This document shows positions 5,990 through 8,123 of a stretch of 8,123 bases of DNA, piece after piece. Positions within the stretch are counted from its first letter, which is position 1. Every line of letters begins with the position of its first letter. The notes under the pieces were generated by a model. That model made no database searches. It had not been told where the DNA came from and worked only from the letters and a program-made list of their open reading frames with translations. Origin of the DNA: Spongiibacteraceae bacterium (lineage in GTDB: Bacteria; Pseudomonadota; Gammaproteobacteria; Pseudomonadales; PIVM01); the NCBI GenBank assembly GCA_030618505.1, contig JAUXDF010000122.1:1-8123 (forward strand), given 5' to 3'. The position numbers were made by a program, and so were the translations under genes.

Positions 5990-6925
5990 ATGAAATTATT
6001 CGGTATTAATTTGAAAGCTTCAGGATGCAGAACATCCGGAAAAACCATTTCCCAGGCAATAGCGCTACTTGTGTTGCTGTCTGCCAATCAAGCAGTTGTG
6101 GCGATAGACGATGTTGCTGGCAGTCGAGAGGCTGACTTTCTGGCCCGTTACCCCAACTCAGTGATCTCTCATTTTAGCGAGCGAGAGACCGATGACTATA
6201 CGCTTTATATCAGCAGTCTGAAAAAAGTAAATGGGGTGTGGCGTGCGGAGAAGCAGCGCAGCCTTGTGGGTGATTTACTGCGTCTAACCTATCTTATTCC
6301 CAGCGGTCACAATGTGACACTGGTATCCGAATTCTACCAAAAACAAATTGATGCGCTAATTGCCGAAAATGGAGAGCAACTTTTCCACTGTGAAAAACGT
6401 GGCTGTGGCAGCAGTAATCAATGGGCGAATATGGTGTTTGAAATCAAGCAGCTTTATGGGCCGGATCGAAACCAGTTATATCGAGTTGATCGCTTTGAAA
6501 AGAATGGCCAGGAGTATTATCTGGTATTTTATTTGATCGAAAGAGGTAATCAGCGGATTTATGCGCATATTGACCTCTTTGCTTTGCAGCAGGGCAATGG
6601 CAGTGATGCCTTTGTCAGCCTGCTTCAGGGAAACAAGGTGCTGGTGCCGGCTGATGAGAAAAATCGCGATAAACTACTAGAGCAGGTAGTTTCTTTTCTG
6701 GAAAAATACCCTGATCGAAAACTGTATATTGTTGGTCACAGTTATGGCGAGCAGTCGGTAGCTGCTTTGCAGGCGCAGGCGAAAAAATCCGCTGAGGTGT
6801 TGGCCGGGCAACTTGGCACGAGAGCCGATTTAAGCGGGCGTGTTGAGGTTTATGGTCTTGGGCCGCTGGCACCGCAGTCTGCGATTGCCAGTGGTAGAGA
6901 TAGAATTGAGCTGATTCCCTATTAG
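5990..6925 (+). CDS. DUF4892 protein with degenerate OmpA-like C-terminal domain
   Basis: The preferred ATG gives 311 residues. A GTG at 5972 would add six and has the better-spaced GAAAG (5957-5961), so the start is uncertain. Seen, numbered from the ATG: signal peptide with hydrophobic core ISQAIALLVLLSANQAVVA (20-38), then the DUF4892 domain with DYTLYISSLKKVNGVWR (69-85), a CEKRGCGSSNQWAN motif (134-147, two Cys that could form a disulfide) and LYGPDRNQLY (155-164). From about residue 214 the chain resembles an OmpA C-terminal peptidoglycan-binding fold (LYIVGHSYGE at 245-254, VYGLGPLAP at 287-295, RIELI at 305-309). The usual Asp of GHTD is Tyr and the usual Arg is missing, so peptidoglycan binding is doubtful. 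The protein is predicted to be periplasmic or outer-membrane associated, with unknown function. It starts 36 bp after the hydrolase and probably shares its transcript. Confidence 0.85.
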   Translation: MKLFGINLKASGCRTSGKTISQAIALLVLLSANQAVVAIDDVAGSREADFLARYPNSVISHFSERETDDYTLYISSLKKVNGVWRAEKQRSLVGDLLRLTYLIPSGHNVTLVSEFYQKQIDALIAENGEQLFHCEKRGCGSSNQWANMVFEIKQLYGPDRNQLYRVDRFEKNGQEYYLVFYLIERGNQRIYAHIDLFALQQGNGSDAFVSLLQGNKVLVPADEKNRDKLLEQVVSFLEKYPDRKLYIVGHSYGEQSVAALQAQAKKSAEVLAGQLGTRADLSGRVEVYGLGPLAPQSAIASGRDRIELIPY

Positions 6926-6941
6926 CTCAAGGCTACATCAT

Positions 6942-7484
6942 TTACCTCTGCAGCAAAGACAAAAACTCGTTGCGAGTGCTCTGGTTGTTGCGAAATGCCC
7001 CCAGCATCGAGGAAGTTTTCATCACTGAATTCTGTTTTTCAACCCCGCGCATTTTCATGCACATATGCTCGGCTTCAATAATTACCGCAACACCCGCCGC
7101 TTCGGTAACCGCCATCAGCGAATTGGCAATCTCGGCTGTCAGGCTTTCCTGAATCTGTAAACGGCGCGCATACATATCGACAATACGGGCGATTTTGGAT
7201 AAACCGATGACTTTGCCAGTAGGCAAATAGGCCACATGGCATTTGCCGATAAAGGGCAACAGATGGTGTTCGCAGAGAGAATAGAGCTCAATATCCTGCA
7301 CGATCACCATCTCGTTGGAATCCGAAGGAAATAGCGCATTATTAACGACTTCATCGATACTTTGGCGGTAGCCGCGAGTCAGAAATTCAAAGGCTTTCGC
7401 CGCACGCTCCGGTGTATCCGATAGTCCGGGGCGAGTTAGGTCTTCGCCAACGGCCGTGATGATGGTTGCAAACGCATCTTTCAT
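6942..7484 (-). CDS. folE: GTP cyclohydrolase 1 (FolE)
   Basis: 180 residues from the ATG complementary to 7482-7484. It converts GTP to 7,8-dihydroneopterin triphosphate, the first step of tetrahydrofolate synthesis, as a toroidal decamer in the cytosol. Seen: GLSDTPERAAKAF (20-32), the zinc and catalytic motif YSLCEHHLLPF (68-78; Cys71 and His74 ligands, His73 active site), GLSKIARIVDMYARRLQIQESLT (94-116), and EAEHMCMKMRGV (137-148) with the third zinc ligand Cys142. All three zinc ligands are present, so this is the zinc-dependent type I enzyme, not FolE2. The open frame extends four codons to a GTG at 7496, but TGAG-type purines lie 7 bases before the ATG and nothing useful precedes the GTG, so the ATG is preferred. 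It is convergent with the DUF4892 gene (16-bp gap, no terminator hairpin visible) and divergent from prmB. Confidence 0.96.
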   Translation of the reverse strand: MKDAFATIITAVGEDLTRPGLSDTPERAAKAFEFLTRGYRQSIDEVVNNALFPSDSNEMVIVQDIELYSLCEHHLLPFIGKCHVAYLPTGKVIGLSKIARIVDMYARRLQIQESLTAEIANSLMAVTEAAGVAVIIEAEHMCMKMRGVEKQNSVMKTSSMLGAFRNNQSTRNEFLSLLQR

Positions 7485-7523
7485 TCTGGTTCTCACAGGG
7501 GTGATGAGATTATTGAGGCGGCG

Positions 7524-7552
7524 ATGGTAACAAATCGCCCCTTAATTACCAA
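7524..7552 (-). promoter_or_regulatory. Candidate sigma-70 promoter of folE with overlapping dyad
   Basis: On the minus strand TTGGTA (complement of 7547-7552), 17 bases and TACCAT (complement of 7524-7529) give 4/6 matches to each hexamer. A 6-base inverted repeat GGCGAT-N8-ATCGCC (7520-7539) covers the -10 region and could be an operator or an RNA hairpin. The spacing is right but the hexamers are weak. Confidence 0.3.
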
Positions 7553-7579
7553 GTAATAGAGTACAGTATCGTATTGGCA

Positions 7580-7608
7580 TGGAGAGTGTTTCCCTTGGAA
7601 GGTATAAT
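7580..7608 (+). promoter_or_regulatory. Candidate sigma-70 promoter of prmB
   Basis: A perfect TATAAT (7603-7608) is preceded at 17 bases by TGGAGA (7580-7585), a 4/6 match to TTGACA. Transcription from about 7615 would give a leader of about 30 bases that includes the prmB ribosome-binding site. A TTGGCA at 7574-7579 is a better -35 hexamer but is 23 bases away. Confidence 0.55.
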
Positions 7609-7643
7609 GAGGAATATGTGTTTTAAATGGAGAGAATCAGATC

Positions 7644-8123
7644 TTGGAATATCAACAAGAGTTAGTTAAACAGCTGCATACTATTCGCGACTATTTACGT
7701 TGGGCAGTCAGCAGTTTTAATCGCGCTGAGCTATTTTATGGACACGGAACGGATAACGCCTGGGATGAAGCGCTGCAGTTGTTGATGCATACACTCAATC
7801 TGCCCCTTGATCTTGGCGAACAGGTGCTTGATGCCCGCTTGAGCGAGCGAGAACGCGCGTGCTTGCTGGAACTGATCGAGATACGAGTGAAGAAGCGTAT
7901 TCCGCTGCCCTACTTAACGGGTGAGGCCTGGTTTGCCGGTTTTAAATTTAAGGTGGATGAACGGGTGTTGATTCCACGCTCGCCCATTGCCGAGCTGATT
8001 GAGCATGAGTTTCAGCCTTGGGCCGGGGAGCATGAGCTGCTTAGAATTATGGATCTTTGTACGGGCGGTGGCTGTATCGGTATTGCCACGGCGCTCTATC
8101 TGCCAGAGGCCACTGTTGATCTG
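7644..8123 (+). CDS. prmB: 50S ribosomal protein L3 N5-glutamine methyltransferase PrmB, N-terminal part
   Basis: 160 codons are open to the right edge; the C-terminal half with the NPPY catalytic motif lies outside. PrmB methylates a glutamine of ribosomal protein L3 using S-adenosylmethionine and supports large-subunit assembly. Seen: the N-terminal helical domain with TIRDYLRWAVSSF (13-25), YGHGTDNAWDEA (32-43) and YLTGEAWFAG (90-99), all typical of PrmB rather than PrmC. The link VLIPRSPIAELI (108-119) and the SAM-binding motif DLCTGGGCIGIA (137-148) follow. The start is a TTG: an in-frame stop lies upstream at 7608-7610, no ATG or GTG lies in frame between, and GGAGAG (7629-7634) is placed 9 bases before the TTG. 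The ATG at 7627 is out of frame. In many gammaproteobacteria prmB is followed by aroC, which would lie just outside. Confidence 0.95.
   Translation, partial: MEYQQELVKQLHTIRDYLRWAVSSFNRAELFYGHGTDNAWDEALQLLMHTLNLPLDLGEQVLDARLSERERACLLELIEIRVKKRIPLPYLTGEAWFAGFKFKVDERVLIPRSPIAELIEHEFQPWAGEHELLRIMDLCTGGGCIGIATALYLPEATVDL

Noticed and set aside
7485..7496. GTG at 7496 as the folE start
   Set aside because: There is no purine-rich ribosome-binding sequence before it, while the ATG four codons downstream has one; kept only as an alternative.
1..8123. A defence island, phage remnant, CRISPR array or biosynthetic cluster
   Set aside because: All genes are recognisable core or envelope genes; no repeats-spacers, integrase, transposase ORF or toxin-antitoxin pair is visible.

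Overview
The window looks like a chromosomal segment of a free-living gammaproteobacterium. The evidence is the proteins themselves: a bacterial HtpG, GpsA, SixA, PrmB and type I FolE that read like Pseudomonas and Cellvibrionales homologues. A DUF1302 outer-membrane protein and a DUF4892 protein are also present, and I associate both mainly with pseudomonads and related marine lineages such as Spongiibacteraceae. The genus cannot be fixed from the sequence. Apart from one small insertion element this is core-genome DNA. I see no phage, CRISPR, toxin-antitoxin, tRNA or rRNA.

Layout, left to right. (1) The 5' part of a DUF1302 gene is on the minus strand (1-668, running off the left edge). (2) A gene-free stretch of about 725 bp (669-1394) follows. 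Its right end holds a 168-bp MITE-like element (1137-1304) with terminal inverted repeats and a target duplication, then a near-consensus heat-shock sigma-32 promoter. (3) htpG (1395-3320) follows, closed by a strong intrinsic terminator. (4) gpsA (3482-4495) is followed by a dispersed-type palindrome that probably ends its transcript. (5) sixA, an alpha/beta hydrolase and a DUF4892 gene (4596-6925) form a tight same-strand set that is probably one operon; sixA and the hydrolase overlap as ATGA. (6) folE is on the minus strand (6942-7484), tail to tail with the DUF4892 gene across only 16 bp. (7) prmB reads rightward from a TTG start, divergent from folE, and runs off the right edge.

The genes do not form one pathway. 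HtpG is the Hsp90 chaperone; GpsA makes the glycerol-3-phosphate backbone of phospholipids; SixA removes phosphate from phosphohistidine; FolE starts tetrahydrofolate synthesis; PrmB methylates ribosomal protein L3; the DUF4892 and DUF1302 products are predicted envelope proteins of unknown exact role.

The most interesting observation is at the htpG promoter. The MITE-like element sits directly upstream of the sigma-32 -35 box, and the duplicated target itself contains CTTGAA. One copy remains joined to the -10 box, so the core promoter is intact, while an orphan -35 copy lies on the far side of the element and everything formerly upstream of about -40 has been displaced. I found no new multi-gene system here and do not claim one.
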